Shown piece after piece: positions 22,986 through 33,109 of a stretch of DNA of 64,000 nt. Each line of letters starts with the position of its first letter. Position 1 is the stretch's first letter. The translations under genes were made by a program, and so were the position numbers. The stretch lies in the NCBI GenBank assembly GCA_025399215.1, contig MU621135.1, positions 1 through 64,000 of the forward strand, written 5' to 3'. The notes beneath the pieces were generated by a model, which worked only from the letters and a program-made list of their open reading frames with translations, did no database searches and was not told the DNA's origin. The stretch is from Globomyces pollinis-pini (lineage: Eukaryota; Chytridiomycota; Chytridiomycetes; Rhizophydiales; Globomycetaceae).

Positions 22986-23770
22986 TTATTTGAATCTATC
23001 AAAAAGAGAACTAAAACCATCTCGAAGTCTATCATAAATAGCTTGAGGATTATCTAACGCTGGTCGTACATCAACTAAAGATCAGAATCAGATCCCGTAT
23101 ACCATTGAAAGATGCAGCATTATCAGAATCAGTACCACCATAATAATCAATAATATAACGTTGTGTTTGACCACATCTATCAATAGTCCAATCATGTCGA
23201 TCAAAAGGTTTATCAGCACTAACATATTAATTTAAAGGATGTATTTAACCCATAGAAAGTGGTATAGAACCAAGCCTTTGGACTAAGTTCCGTTGGTTTT
23301 CCTTGAAATTTCAATAATCCAATATCTTGACAATCACAATGATATTTACGTTCCCATTGTAGAATTTCTTGCCAACTTCCCTAAAATATATTAAATTCGC
23401 GTCATCTAAAACCTCATTTAGAAAGTTATGAATGTCAACCATAGTTTCAATTGATTCTATAAAAATGATTGAATAATAATAAAACAAATACCAGCTGGAG
23501 CATCCTTTCCTTTACGTTTTAAGGCATTATAAAATTGCTTTGTATGTTAACATATCATTTGATTACTAATGGACTAGGGTATTCCCATTTTTCAGTTGTA
23601 TTACTTGATTTTTGAATTCCAGAAATCATTCTATCTTTTGATAAGATTTTTGAAGCTTCATCTGTATACAGTTGAGATTCAACAGGCATCATGTTGTGAG
23701 GATTTATTGTAGTTTTATCCTTGTCCATTGGACATTGTGGTGCTTTTCCATGATCCACTGGGCATGACAT
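22986..23770 (-). CDS. CYC3: Holocytochrome c synthase (cytochrome c haem lyase)
   Basis: Attaches haem covalently to apocytochrome c in the mitochondrial intermembrane space. The N-terminus holds two haem-regulatory CP motifs (MSCPVDH, PQCPMDK), typical of this family. Later exons contain [10 protein letters not shown], the H-W-x-x-D-R-C-G-type stretch [20 protein letters not shown] and YYGGTDSD, and a C-terminus reading [20 protein letters not shown], all family hallmarks. Introns are short (about 25-40 nt). Single-protein System III haem lyase is the form used by fungi and animals, so this supports the fungal assignment. The exact boundaries of the middle exons were not all verified. Confidence 0.92.
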
Positions 23771-23957
23771 TACTTGAAGGTTTAAATTTTTTTCAAATTT
23801 TTTTTATTGTTTGGTGGAATTTGGAACGAAATCTCTGATTTTAAACACTCACGGTCGATGGAAGAAACACGATAGTCAATGGAAGAACGCGATATTCAAT
23901 GGAATAATGGAATGGATTTTTTAATGTTTTTTATTTAAAATGATTGGAATTGAATTT

Positions 23958-25512
23958 TTAATGAGAGAAATTGATTAAAGCTGCAGGAGAAACGTAATTA
24001 GGATCATTATTGACTTCATCTACAATCATTTTGGCTATAATTTCTGCTTTACGAACTGCTTCTAAATCAAGGTGCATCATCTTGACAAAATCTTCATCTA
24101 AATCTGTTGGGTGTCGAATCTTGAGTAAATCTGTTCGATCACTGGCTGGAGGTGCTACTATAGTAAAATTGCTATTGAATTCATATTTTTCTGGTATGAC
24201 TTCTGGTACATCAATTTGAAGTCTCATGACGGATTCAACAGTTGGGGTAGAAGTTGGTTCAGATAATGTAGCATTGCTGGTTGTGGTTGGTGAAGGAAGA
24301 ACGACGGATGTTAAAACATCATCCATTCTACGACGTAATACAGCATCACCAGACAATTTAGCTTGGTTAAAACTGATGGCTTGTGAGGAAGCATTGACCA
24401 ATTGTTGAATGGATTTTTCAAGCCAATTAACATCCGATACGGTCGCATTACCAGTTGGAGATGCTGTAGATGTTGCTTTAGCAGTACCGGTAGCAGTGGT
24501 TTTAGTAGCTTTGCCGGTGGTAGCAGTTGCAGTAGCACTACCAGTAGCAGTTTCCCCATTCTTTTTCTTGATGCAGGAAACCGATACAGGAACATCACCA
24601 CCGCTAGAAGAGTAGGAGTAACAGTAGTTATCAGTTTGAGCCAACACATCTCGTACAGTAACCCCAAATGGTCTAAGGTTGTAGTCTGGGTTACCATAAC
24701 TTTCTTCAAATTCTGGGCATAGATCTTGCCATTTTCTCCAGATTTTATCAACCATGGCATGATGCAAGAAGAATACCTACAAAATAAATCAAATCAACAA
24801 CTTACAGGATCATTAGCAGATTGCATAGTTGAGAAATCACCACATCGACCACCCATCTAGGATTAATTGTTAATAGTAACTTACTTGAGAGTGTACTTGA
24901 GCATGAGGAGAATTTTCAATGTAACTCAAGAAAGTAGAGTAATCTTTAGCACTTCTCATGTATCCAGCTAAAACACTGGGTGGAGTCAAAGCACCCCAAG
25001 AATTACAACGACGCTAACTGTTAATATGATAAGTGTCCATTTACCAAACAATGAGCTCCATTAGCAGTAGCAACCCAATTAGCAGCAACACCGTCGACTA
25101 CACAGTTTCCGTTGTTTGGGTCACCATCCCCGCCGAAATTATTTGGAGAAAACAAATCGGAAGCACCAGGATTCTGTGAGTTTAAACTCCAATCCCAATA
25201 TGGTAAAGTGACACTTGGGTTAATGGCTCTTAAAGAGTTTTCAAAGTGCACCAGAAAAGCTCTGTGCCAAGGGAAGAAAGCAGGACGACCATGGTTATCA
25301 GCTTGATATTGCCAATGAACCTCCGCAAATTGATTGAAGTTCCAATTATTTGGGTTGGATCCTGGAGGGTTTGACTTCATAGTTTGTAAAGTAGCCAAAT
25401 ATGTTTGTTTCTCCCCACCTGACAACTGATTCCATTCTCTTCGTAATTTTGGATTTGAACAAGCAGCAAATGATTCAGCAGCCAAGAACAATAGAGCTAA
25501 TGTTACTTTCAT
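23958..25512 (-). CDS. Secreted tyrosinase (type 3 copper, polyphenol oxidase)
   Basis: Starts with a signal peptide (MKVTLALLFLAAESFA). The CuA site shows FAEVHWQYQADNH and FFPWHRAFLVHFE, the CuB site shows HAQVHSQ and, after an intron, VFFLHHAMVDKIWRKWQ: the six histidines expected for a coupled binuclear copper centre are all present. A low-complexity Thr/Ala/Lys linker follows the catalytic domain (TATATTGKATKTTATG-like), then a C-terminal segment of ~130 residues. It oxidises monophenols or diphenols to quinones outside the cell, feeding melanin or defence against host phenolics. It directly precedes the Egh16-like island. Introns are ~25-40 nt. Confidence 0.92.
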
Positions 25513-26588
25513 ATTCTAATGTAAGTCTAATAAATGAAGTACAAAAGCGTTGTTCCATACACTTATTCCATTGAAACGCGAAATTTCCTTTTCAGGTCGG
25601 ATTTCCAGGTTCCTCTCTTTGGCACTGAAACCAGCATTGTCAACATTACTCAGAAGTTGTTGTTCTCAAACTATGTTGTTATAAGGTTTTTCAATTTGGT
25701 TCTCTTGATCTAAGTTTCCTCTAATTTGCCATATCTTTCACTCAAACTTGATTATGCCGTTTTGACATGATATTGGAATAATCATAGGCATTTCTGTTAT
25801 TATAAACCTATACCCTTTCATATTTCATCCATTCAATAATTTTGTTCTGTTGCTTTTCAATTTCTGGGTGGCGGACTGACCAAGTAGCAAAAATAGCGCG
25901 TTTAATCTTTCAGATTTTTTTTCAACTTCAATTAAAAATACTGAAGTACAAAATGCGAATAAAATCAAAATGATCACCAAATGCAACTTTTGAGGAACAG
26001 GTGGGGTTTGAATGAAGAGAATGTAAATAGCATTTAAATTTGATTTGTGTTGCAGTAAAATTGAAGTACTTGAGTTTGATTTCATGAAGTTGTGTTACTA
26101 AACAACTTCAGTGGGCAAAAAGTATAGCTAGTGAGTTACAATACTTGAACGTAGTTAACACCTCGACTCAGATTCGCCATATTCAAACTTGACAGACAGA
26201 TCTCCACACTTCGTTTCTAGCGATGGAGAAAACTTGAATTATAATTTGTTAAAGACTCTTTAGGATCTAGAGCTCTTTCAAAACGCCCACTACTGACTTT
26301 GGACGCCATATCATTGGCTCTCTGAGAAACTTGCAACCAAACACGAATAGAGACCCAAAAAATTATATTTCCACAAGAGTTTAGCATTGTCAGTTATGAC
26401 CAAAAGTCAATACGTGAATTCTGGAATCAATAGCGGCAGCATCAAATTTGCTGAACAATTGTTTCAGTGAAGCCTATACTTTCTGACTGACCTTACTTAA
26501 GAGACCTAAGGCTCTGTACTGGCTCATTCTACTCCCTTCTTATTTAAATGCTTGAAAATCAGAAGGACTTTAATTTAATAATTTAAAA
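25513..26588. other. 1.1 kb intergenic region between tyrosinase and the Egh16-like island
   Basis: CGCGAAA at 25577-25583 lies 65 bp upstream of the tyrosinase start. A minus-strand open frame at 25825-26085 (86 codons, ATG start, one hydrophobic segment LVIILILFAFCTSVFLI) could be a tiny membrane protein but has no other support. Otherwise nothing recognisable. Confidence 0.45.
25577..25583. promoter_or_regulatory. CGCGAAA (SCB-like) element upstream of tyrosinase
   Basis: Matches CRCGAAA, 65 bp upstream of the tyrosinase start codon. Part of a pattern seen in several promoters of this window. Confidence 0.3.
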
Positions 26589-27266
26589 ATGTTGTCCACT
26601 GTATTATACTCTGCTATCCTTGCTTTCGCAGTTTCCGCTCAAAATCAATTACCTGCTGGAGTCACCAAAATTGCTCCAGTCCAATCTGTTCCTTTCTGTA
26701 CTTTTGGTGGTATCACCCAAGGAACTGGTCAACAATTACCTAATGGTGGTGTGATGTGCAACAGTACTCCACAAGGTTTAATTCCTGATGTCAACAAAAT
26801 GATTTCTTCATTTATTAGTAAACCAGAATCTGGTTCTACAGTTGATGCAAGTAAAGATATGGCTATTGAATTCACTTCTATCAATTTGATGAGTGGATTT
26901 TCTACAAACCCGGACACCGAATTCATGATTGTTCCACAAACGTTGGATCCACAAAATGGATTAATTCAAGGTCATCAACAAATTGTGATTCAAGCACTGG
27001 GAGATGCGAAACTAGCTCCAGATGCTTCTAAGCCAGACTTCTTCCAAGCTGTCAACACCAAATCTGATGCCAATGGTCGAACTACGTTCCAAGTTAATGT
27101 TCCAGCTGGATCTCTCAAAGCTAATGGTGTATATCGTATCTGTACTATTGCTGCTGCAGCCTCCCATCAACCAACTATTATGGCTGTTGCTCAACGTGGT
27201 GCTCAAGATGATTGTATTCGAGTCACTGTTACTGGTGCCAACGGTGGTGCTGCGCGTCGTCGATAA
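26589..27266 (+). CDS. Egh16-like secreted protein 1
   Basis: An intronless 225-residue protein with signal peptide (MLSTVLYSAILAFAVSAQ) and one Egh16-like domain (the family first named from powdery mildew, with appressorial penetration proteins MAS1/MAS3 in rice blast). Hallmarks are VPFCTFGG, MCNSTPQGLIPDV, NLMSGFSTNP, QGHQQIVIQAL, GVYRICTIAAAASHQPT and AQRGAQDDCIRVTV. Four cysteines are conserved across the cluster. It ends in a short basic ARRR. It belongs with copy 6 (35452-36087) in a tail-less subgroup marked by TGQQ and PDVN. Molecular activity of the family is unknown; it is secreted and linked to host surface penetration in ascomycete pathogens. Confidence 0.88.
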   Translation: MLSTVLYSAILAFAVSAQNQLPAGVTKIAPVQSVPFCTFGGITQGTGQQLPNGGVMCNSTPQGLIPDVNKMISSFISKPESGSTVDASKDMAIEFTSINLMSGFSTNPDTEFMIVPQTLDPQNGLIQGHQQIVIQALGDAKLAPDASKPDFFQAVNTKSDANGRTTFQVNVPAGSLKANGVYRICTIAAAASHQPTIMAVAQRGAQDDCIRVTVTGANGGAARRR

Positions 27267-27876
27267 ACATCATACTTAGATACACTTGTAATAAAACGAT
27301 TTTTCCATAATACTATAATACTTTTTGAGCAGGAGTATAAATAATATTTGACAGATTAAGAAGGAGGTCAATATCATTGAGAATCTCAATGGAAAACATC
27401 ACCAGCTCCATCACTCAATTTGAGAAGAGTAAAAGGTTTATCATAAACTTCGCTAAACAATGATTAACATGATCACTTTGAAAGCAGATCGTTTTCTTCA
27501 TTCATGATTATAATAGTTCTGTTGTTTTTAGAATGATTTCTCATAAGACCACAATACAAAACTCTTTTAGTTTGTAGGCTTTCTGGATCGTGAACAAATT
27601 ATCACTTGAAATGGGCTTGTACATGAGCCAAAACTTTTCTTGAATTTCAAACAAATTTCAAACCTCAATATCAAATGGGCTCTGAAAAAAAAAACCAACC
27701 ATTAACAAATCATGTGTTTCTGATTAGAGATGGAATTGTCATTCAAGTGTTTCTAAGATGATTCCATTTAGGAATAAGCTTTAACCGTATCACAAACCGT
27801 TTGGGCTTATAATCAGAGACCGTGAAGGGTGCTGTATTGAATCAATAAATAGTCCACAGTCTAGATGTAAATTTTA
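27267..27876. other. Intergenic stretch in the Egh16-like island
   Basis: About 0.6 kb. Polyadenylation-like AATAAAA follows the first copy. GGGCT at 27803-27807 lies ~70 bp upstream of the next start and matches a motif upstream of other copies. No gene seen. Confidence 0.45.
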
Positions 27877-28635
27877 ATGATCTGGTGTAATTTAATAATT
27901 CTATTGTGTCCACTTATTAATGCTATCACCAATGGTACTGCATTACCAAATGGTTTAAAAGCATTAAAACCTATTCGACCAAATGCTTTCTGTAAACAAC
28001 AAATTAAAGCGAATCGATTGATGAAACCTGCTGATGGAACTCAATTCAAGAAAGGTGGTGTTACTTGTTCTTCAATGCCACTTGGTCTTATTACAACAAA
28101 GAAACGTATGGTGTCGACTCTTATTGTATCTCCTAAAGATGGTGCAACTATTGATGCATCCAAAGAAAACATTATTAGACTAGATACTATCAATATGGTG
28201 ACAGGATTTTTCTCTGATGCTAATACTGAATACTATCTAGCACCTCAAACGTTAGAATTGGGTGTTATACAAGGCCATCAACACGTAACGATACAAAAGC
28301 TAGATGGAAATAGGGTATTAGATCCGAAAACGTTTGCATTCTTTAAAGGAATAAACGAGGCCGCATCAGATACCCAAGGTCGTCAACTTCAAGCGTTGAT
28401 GCCAGCAGGCTCTATTAAAGAAAATGGTAACTACCGCATTTGTAGTATAACCGGCTCTGATACCCATCAACCTGTCCTTTCTCCCGTCCAACGACGCGGT
28501 CCACAAGATGATTGTATTCGAATCAAAGTCAAGGGTGCGGGTGGTAAAGGCAATAACATTCAAGTTGCTGATGATAAGGCTCAGAATAAGAATGTGACAG
28601 TGAAGGGAAAAGTGACGGGAAAGAAAGCCAACTGA
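27877..28635 (+). CDS. Egh16-like secreted protein 2 (short basic tail)
   Basis: An intronless 252-residue protein with a signal peptide (MIWCNLIILLCPLINAIT). The domain shows ALPNGLKALKPIRPNAFC, GGVTCSSMPLGLI, VTGFFSDANTEYYLAPQT, QGHQHVTIQKL, YRICSITGSDTHQPV and QRRGPQDDCIRI. A 30-residue Lys/Asn-rich tail (…KNVTVKGKVTGKKAN) corresponds to the first part of the long tails in copies 3-5, so this copy shows the state before, or after loss of, repeat expansion. It belongs to the main subgroup with copies 3-5. Confidence 0.87.
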   Translation: MIWCNLIILLCPLINAITNGTALPNGLKALKPIRPNAFCKQQIKANRLMKPADGTQFKKGGVTCSSMPLGLITTKKRMVSTLIVSPKDGATIDASKENIIRLDTINMVTGFFSDANTEYYLAPQTLELGVIQGHQHVTIQKLDGNRVLDPKTFAFFKGINEAASDTQGRQLQALMPAGSIKENGNYRICSITGSDTHQPVLSPVQRRGPQDDCIRIKVKGAGGKGNNIQVADDKAQNKNVTVKGKVTGKKAN

Positions 28636-28971
28636 TTGAAACATTTTAATATAGTTCTTTGAATTATAAAGTATTCCTATTGAATGCGTAGTGGAATTAA
28701 TGTGAGTACATCAAATCATAGCATAATGAAACTACAAAGATTGGTAAATGGCCTAATGGGTGATCGATTTTATGATAAGTCACAAATCGCGCATAACCAA
28801 GACGTATTACGAGGAAACATATCATCATCTACTATTCAGTACCTCACCAGTTAACACATACATGACTATACTGTCAGTGTTAGCCCTAATGAAACTGAAA
28901 CAGAAAGCCTCGAAAGTTAAGGCAACCGTGAGCCAATCGTCTCAAATGATCCTATAAAATAAACAAGCAGA
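28636..28971. promoter_or_regulatory. Upstream region of Egh16-like copy 3
   Basis: About 0.34 kb with AGCCC at 28882-28886 (about 90 bp upstream of the start) and TATAAAAT at 28953. An open frame at 28760-28957 starts with GTG and looks spurious. Confidence 0.4.
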
Positions 28972-29949
28972 ATGCTTTCAATCCTTATTTTATTAATGTG
29001 GACTAACCTACTATTTATAACAGTTGTCAGTGTAGCTGCTCAAGACAAAAGTGCGCTTCCAAATGGTTTGAGGGCTCTGAATCCTATCAGACCAAATGGT
29101 TTCTGTCAAGATCAAATTAACGGTCAAACTAAACCAGCAGACGGAACTCAATTCAAAACTGGTGGTGTTACTTGTTCTTCACTACCGCTTGGTCTTATTC
29201 CTACCACTAATCGAATGGTATCAACTGTGATTACTAGTCCAGGTGATGGTGATACAATTGATGCTTCTGAAGAAAACATTATTCAACTGGATACTGTTAA
29301 TCTAGTAACTGGGTTTTTCTCAGATGCAAACACAGAGTATTACTTGGCCCCTCAAACGTTCGATAACAGTGTCATTCAAGGTCATCAGCATGTAACTGTA
29401 CAAAAACTGCAAGGAACGCAAGTATTGGATCCAAAAGTATTTGCCTTTTTCAAAGGAATTAACGATGCTGCTACTGATGCTCAAGGTCGTCAATTACAAG
29501 CTGTGATGCCTCCAGGTTCCATCAAAGAAAATGGAGAATATCGTATCTGTAGTATTACTGGTGCTGATACCCATCAACCTGTCCTATCTCCTGTTCAAAG
29601 AAGAGGACCTCAAGATGATTGTATTCGAATTACTGTTACAGGTGCAGGTGGTCAAGGAAAGAATATCCAAGTTGCTGATGATAATGCTGAAAACAATAAG
29701 GTCACTGCCAAGGGTAAAAATACAGGACGAAATGCAGCTAAAGGTGCCCGAGCTAAAGGCAACAATCCTAATGATGCGAAGGCCAAGAACGCAAAGAATG
29801 CTGCAAAGGCCAAGAATGCAAAGAATGCAAAAGCTAAAAACGCAAAGGCAAAGAATGCAAAGAATGCGAAGAATGCAAAAAACAGGAACGGAAAAAATAA
29901 TGGGGGACGAAATGGCGGAAAGCGTGGAGCCAAACGTGGTAGAAATTAA
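28972..29949 (+). CDS. Egh16-like secreted protein 3 with Lys/Ala/Asn repeat tail
   Basis: An intronless 325-residue protein: signal peptide (MLSILILLMWTNLLFITVVSVAA), Egh16-like domain (about residues 25-235) with GGVTCSSLPLGLIPTTNRMV, QGHQHVTVQKLQGTQ, YRICSITGADTHQPV and RGPQDDCIRI, then a ~80-residue tail built from AKNAKNAAK-type units and ending in Gly/Arg-rich GGRNGGKRGAKRGRN. The tail is strongly positive and has no acidic residues after the first unit, so it is likely to bind anionic surfaces (inference). The coding part is highly similar to copies 4 and 5 at the DNA level, implying recent duplication or conversion. Confidence 0.88.
   Translation: MLSILILLMWTNLLFITVVSVAAQDKSALPNGLRALNPIRPNGFCQDQINGQTKPADGTQFKTGGVTCSSLPLGLIPTTNRMVSTVITSPGDGDTIDASEENIIQLDTVNLVTGFFSDANTEYYLAPQTFDNSVIQGHQHVTVQKLQGTQVLDPKVFAFFKGINDAATDAQGRQLQAVMPPGSIKENGEYRICSITGADTHQPVLSPVQRRGPQDDCIRITVTGAGGQGKNIQVADDNAENNKVTAKGKNTGRNAAKGARAKGNNPNDAKAKNAKNAAKAKNAKNAKAKNAKAKNAKNAKNAKNRNGKNNGGRNGGKRGAKRGRN
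29775..29890 (+). repeat. Coding repeat, AKNA-type units in copy 3
   Basis: Degenerate 9-15 nt units (GCAAAGAATGCAAAG…) encode alternating AKNAKNAAK. The same unit type forms the tail of copy 5 and the decayed fragment at 30609. Confidence 0.75.
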
Positions 29950-30608
29950 GTACCGAGAATCAACATAGGAATATTACCATTGTAAATAAAACATCGAATT
30001 TAAAAATCAGTCACAGTTAGTTAAATGAATAGTTAATAATTCTTTTATTTGAGGTATATGAAGCTATTATAGTAAACTATTAAATCATGATGCATGAAGC
30101 TGTTATACGATGTGTGAATCTACTCTAATAAGGGCCAATTTCATTTCAATAGTCTGCACGTAACTCGTCGAGAATAGTATTAACGATTAGGTATTAATCC
30201 CAATCGAATATTCTTCTCGATTTGTCCTATTCGAATCAACGTCAGCTGATCTTTGATTGCAATTATGCTTCAGAGAGTAGAAGTAGTCTATGGAGTAACG
30301 GTGTCAGATCTTAAACTGGAATACCTGTTAATACGAATAAGAAGTCGGTTATCTTAAAGTCAAAGAAATGTGCTTGGATGTGTTGGGAAGGAACAAAAGA
30401 TGTTAAAGATGAATGTACTGGACCCTATTACAACCGAAACTGAAATTTGGTAACTAATCTTAATGACAATTTCTGATATCTAATAGAAACCATATACAGA
30501 ATGTGTTGTGTTATTTAATGACAGAAATAAAACTGATCATTAAAGAGATATCGGTCTTGGTCTCACCAAGTATGCAATCATTGTACACTTCTGTTCAATT
30601 GTTTTTAT

Positions 30609-30763
30609 GCTAAAGGAAACAATCCTAATGATGCAAAGAAAGCTGCAAAGGCTAAGTACGCAAAGACAAAGATTGCAAAGAATGCACAACACAGAATGGA
30701 AAACGCCAAAATAACAGGTGACGAAATGGTGGAGAGCGTGGGACCAGATGTGGAAGAAATTAG
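30609..30763 (+). pseudogene. Decayed 3' fragment of an Egh16-like tail gene
   Basis: The stretch begins GCTAAAGGAAACAATCCTAA, continues with degenerate GCAAAGG/AAGAATGCA units, and ends with a damaged copy of the Gly/Arg-rich end of copy 3 (GACGAAATGGTGGAGAGCGT versus GACGAAATGGCGGAAAGCGT) and a stop followed by an AATAAA-like signal. No Egh16 domain precedes it. It looks like the remnant of a deleted seventh copy or of unequal crossing over within the tails. Confidence 0.7.
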
Positions 30764-31651
30764 TTGTAAATAAACATCTTTAAATTAAAAGTGAGTTACG
30801 AATAAATTATTTGTAGATAAGTGAAATATTCAAAACCCATGTGAATGATGGAATGATATTGCAGTGCGAATGACAGCCCTATCCAAGGAACTGATCATTT
30901 GATATCAGTGGCATATTGGCAATGTACTGACAGCCTGGCTGGTTACTGAACTGGTAGAAGCCAGCCAATTGCATTATTCGTACTTGATACCTGTGCCATT
31001 TATATTTGTGTTTAGGTGTGTGTTAGCTTTAGGAATCGCTAAATCAACGTGATAATAAATGAAAACTTGATTTACAAATGCAATTTTCGATATGTCTTGT
31101 AGTATGCGTTATAATTGCGAATGGTGGTTTCAAAAGCCATAACCTAGATATTAACCCGAATTACTATCCAAGATAATATTAAAGATTTAGTTTATCATAA
31201 CTATTAAAATTAACCAAAAAATAAAAGTCTAACTGTTTGTGACCACTACAACCATTCAAAAATCTACACATGCGCTCTTTTTGCGTACATGTTTCATTAG
31301 CCCTTTAGTTTACGTTCATATCTTTGCTTACATTCAGACTTACCCAATTTTAACAAATTCCACTCCCGCTATTACATGATAGAGCGATTATTCTACAAAG
31401 GTAAACTCGTTGATTTGTCCTTATCGACTTAAAACTTGACACACGAATACAAGTGGCTTAACTGTTGAGGTCCCGATGATGAAATAGTGACGAGTTTCAA
31501 TCAAGGGAGCAGTTTCAACACAATGTCCTCAACTACAAGACATGATAACATCATTAAGATGCATAGAATAGTAATACCATGTGTTTAACAGCTTTTTTTT
31601 GTGCACCACCGTTTTGAACACGTCATTTCCAGTTCGATGTACTTTGTTTAC

Positions 31652-31665
31652 AGCCCATGTAGGCT
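31652..31665 (+). promoter_or_regulatory. AGCC-N6-GGCT inverted repeat upstream of copy 4
   Basis: AGCCCATGTAGGCT lies ~90 bp upstream of the start at 31748. Related AGCCC/GGGCT motifs lie upstream of four other Egh16-like copies. Confidence 0.35.
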
Positions 31666-31702
31666 TTCAAAAAGCACCGGCGCCTCCAAGAGTTTGTTTC
31701 CT

Positions 31703-31709
31703 ATATAAG
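31703..31709 (+). promoter_or_regulatory. TATA box of Egh16-like copy 4
   Basis: TATATAA about 40 bp upstream of the ATG at 31748, in good core-promoter position. Confidence 0.5.
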
Positions 31710-31747
31710 ACTAGCCTGAAATTTGCCATGATGGTCAAACAATCATA

Positions 31748-33109
31748 ATGAAAATATCTGTATCATATGCAATTTATTTAACTAATCTTTTTGCTTTAAC
31801 TGCTGGTCAAGCTAAAGCCAAAGCTGCAGCTCCTGCAGATAAAAGTGATCTTCCTAATGGATTGAGGGCTCTGAATCCGATCAGAGCAAATGGTTTCTGT
31901 GAAGGCATAATTAATGGAAACGTCAAACCAGCAGACGGAACTCAATTCAAAACTGGTGGTGTTACATGTTCCTCACTACCACTTGGTCTTATTCCTACCA
32001 CCAATCGAATGGTGTCAACTATTATTACCCAACCTGGCGATGGTGAAACTATTGATGCATCAGTGGAAAACATTATTCAATTAGACAATGCGAACCTTGT
32101 TACCGGTTTCTTCTCTGATGCAAATGTTGAATATTATTTGGCTCCACAAACGTTCGACAATGGTGTCATTCAAGGTCATCAACACGTAACTGTACAAAAA
32201 CTGCAAGGAACTCAAGTATTGGATCCAAAAGTATTTGCCTTCTTCAAAGGAATCAACGATGCTGCTACTGATGCTCAAGGTCGTCAATTACAAGCTGTTG
32301 TGCCTCCAGGTTCCATCAAAGAAAACGGAGAATATCGTATCTGTAGTATTACTGGTGCTGCTACCCATCAACCTGTACTATCTCCTATTCAAAACAGAGG
32401 ACCTCAAGATGATTGTATTCGTATTACTGTTACTGGCGCAGGTGGCCAAGGAAAGAATATCCAAGTTGCCGATGACAATGCTGAAAGCAAAAAAGTTACT
32501 GCTAAGGGCAAACAAACCGGTCGAGATGCAGCTAAAGGTGCTCAAGCGAAAGGAAACAATCCAAATAATGGAAAGAATGCTGCAAAGGCCGCTGGTAAAA
32601 ATGCTGGAAAGAATGCAGGCAAAAACGCTGGAAAGAATGCAGCCAAAGATGCTGGAAAGAATGCAGGAAAGAATGCAGCCAAAGATGCCGGAAAGAATGC
32701 TGCGAAAGATGCTGGAAAGAATGCTGCCAAAGATGCTGGAAAGAATGCTGCCAAAGATGCCGGAAAAAATGCTGCGAAAGATGCCGGAAAGAATGCTGCG
32801 AAAGATGCCGGAAAGAATGGCGGTAAAAATGCTGCCAAAGATGCTGGTAAAAATGCTGCCAAAGATGCTGGAAAGAATGCCAGTAAAAATGCTGCTAAAG
32901 ATGCTGGAAAGAATGCCGGTAAAAATGCTGCGAAAGATGCTGGAAAGAATGCTGCTAAAGATGCTGGAAAGAATGCTGCCAAAGATGCCGGTAAAAATGC
33001 TGCCAAAGATGCTGGAAAGAATGCTGGAAAGGATGCCGGTAAAAATGCCAAAGCAAAGAATAACAACAATCTTCAAAGAAGAAAAGCTAAGCGTAGCATC
33101 AGACGTTAA
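31748..33109 (+). CDS. Egh16-like secreted protein 4 with GKNAAKDA repeat tail
   Basis: An intronless 453-residue protein, the largest of the cluster. Signal peptide (MKISVSYAIYLTNLFALTAG), short Lys/Ala linker, Egh16-like domain to ~residue 235 (GGVTCSSLPLGLIPTTNRMV, YRICSITGAATHQPV, RGPQDDCIRITV), then a ~175-residue tail made of near-perfect 8-residue GKNAAKDA and 4-residue GKNA units, closing with a polybasic RRKAKRSIRR. Unlike copies 3 and 5, each repeat carries an Asp, so charge alternates. The tail is predicted disordered or helical, similar in composition to histone-H1-like tails. Function is unknown. Confidence 0.88.
   Translation: MKISVSYAIYLTNLFALTAGQAKAKAAAPADKSDLPNGLRALNPIRANGFCEGIINGNVKPADGTQFKTGGVTCSSLPLGLIPTTNRMVSTIITQPGDGETIDASVENIIQLDNANLVTGFFSDANVEYYLAPQTFDNGVIQGHQHVTVQKLQGTQVLDPKVFAFFKGINDAATDAQGRQLQAVVPPGSIKENGEYRICSITGAATHQPVLSPIQNRGPQDDCIRITVTGAGGQGKNIQVADDNAESKKVTAKGKQTGRDAAKGAQAKGNNPNNGKNAAKAAGKNAGKNAGKNAGKNAAKDAGKNAGKNAAKDAGKNAAKDAGKNAAKDAGKNAAKDAGKNAAKDAGKNAAKDAGKNGGKNAAKDAGKNAAKDAGKNASKNAAKDAGKNAGKNAAKDAGKNAAKDAGKNAAKDAGKNAAKDAGKNAGKDAGKNAKAKNNNNLQRRKAKRSIRR
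32570..33048 (+). repeat. Coding minisatellite, 12/24-nt units (GKNA / GKNAAKDA)
   Basis: Tandem units of GGAAAGAATGCTGCCAAAGA-type sequence (24 nt, with 12-nt half units) run for ~480 bp. Synonymous variation between units (GCC/GCG/GCT, GGA/GGT) shows that the array is not perfectly homogenised. Confidence 0.85.

Larger units (their letters stand above)
29950..31747. other. 1.8 kb intergenic region with a decayed Egh16-like tail
   Basis: The longest gene-free stretch. It holds a decayed copy of an Egh16-like tail (30609-30763), a short Cys-containing open fragment (30315-30443, no ATG), and near the right end a TATATAA at ~31703 and AGCCCATGTAGGCT at 31652, upstream of copy 4. The rest shows no recognisable feature. 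Confidence 0.5.

Noticed and set aside
24226..24722. Plus-strand frames opposite the tyrosinase linker
   Set aside because: Shadows of the Thr/Ala-rich linker of the secreted tyrosinase on the minus strand.
25825..26085. 86-codon minus-strand frame with a hydrophobic segment
   Set aside because: Single weak feature; no homologue recognised and no promoter or splice support, so not called as a gene.
28760..28957. 65-codon frame just upstream of copy 3
   Set aside because: Starts with GTG, overlaps the promoter region of copy 3, no recognisable feature.
29652..29933. Minus-strand Phe/Ala/Pro-rich frame opposite the copy-3 tail
   Set aside because: Reverse-strand shadow of AKNA-coding repeats; composition is forced by the plus-strand codons.
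32570..33048. CRISPR-like direct repeats
   Set aside because: Units of 12/24 nt are contiguous, in frame with a secreted protein, and have no unique spacers.
32378..33076. Minus-strand Ser/Ile/Phe and Phe/Pro/Ala frames opposite the copy-4 tail
   Set aside because: Shadows of the GKNAAKDA array in other frames; periodicity equals that of the coding repeat.
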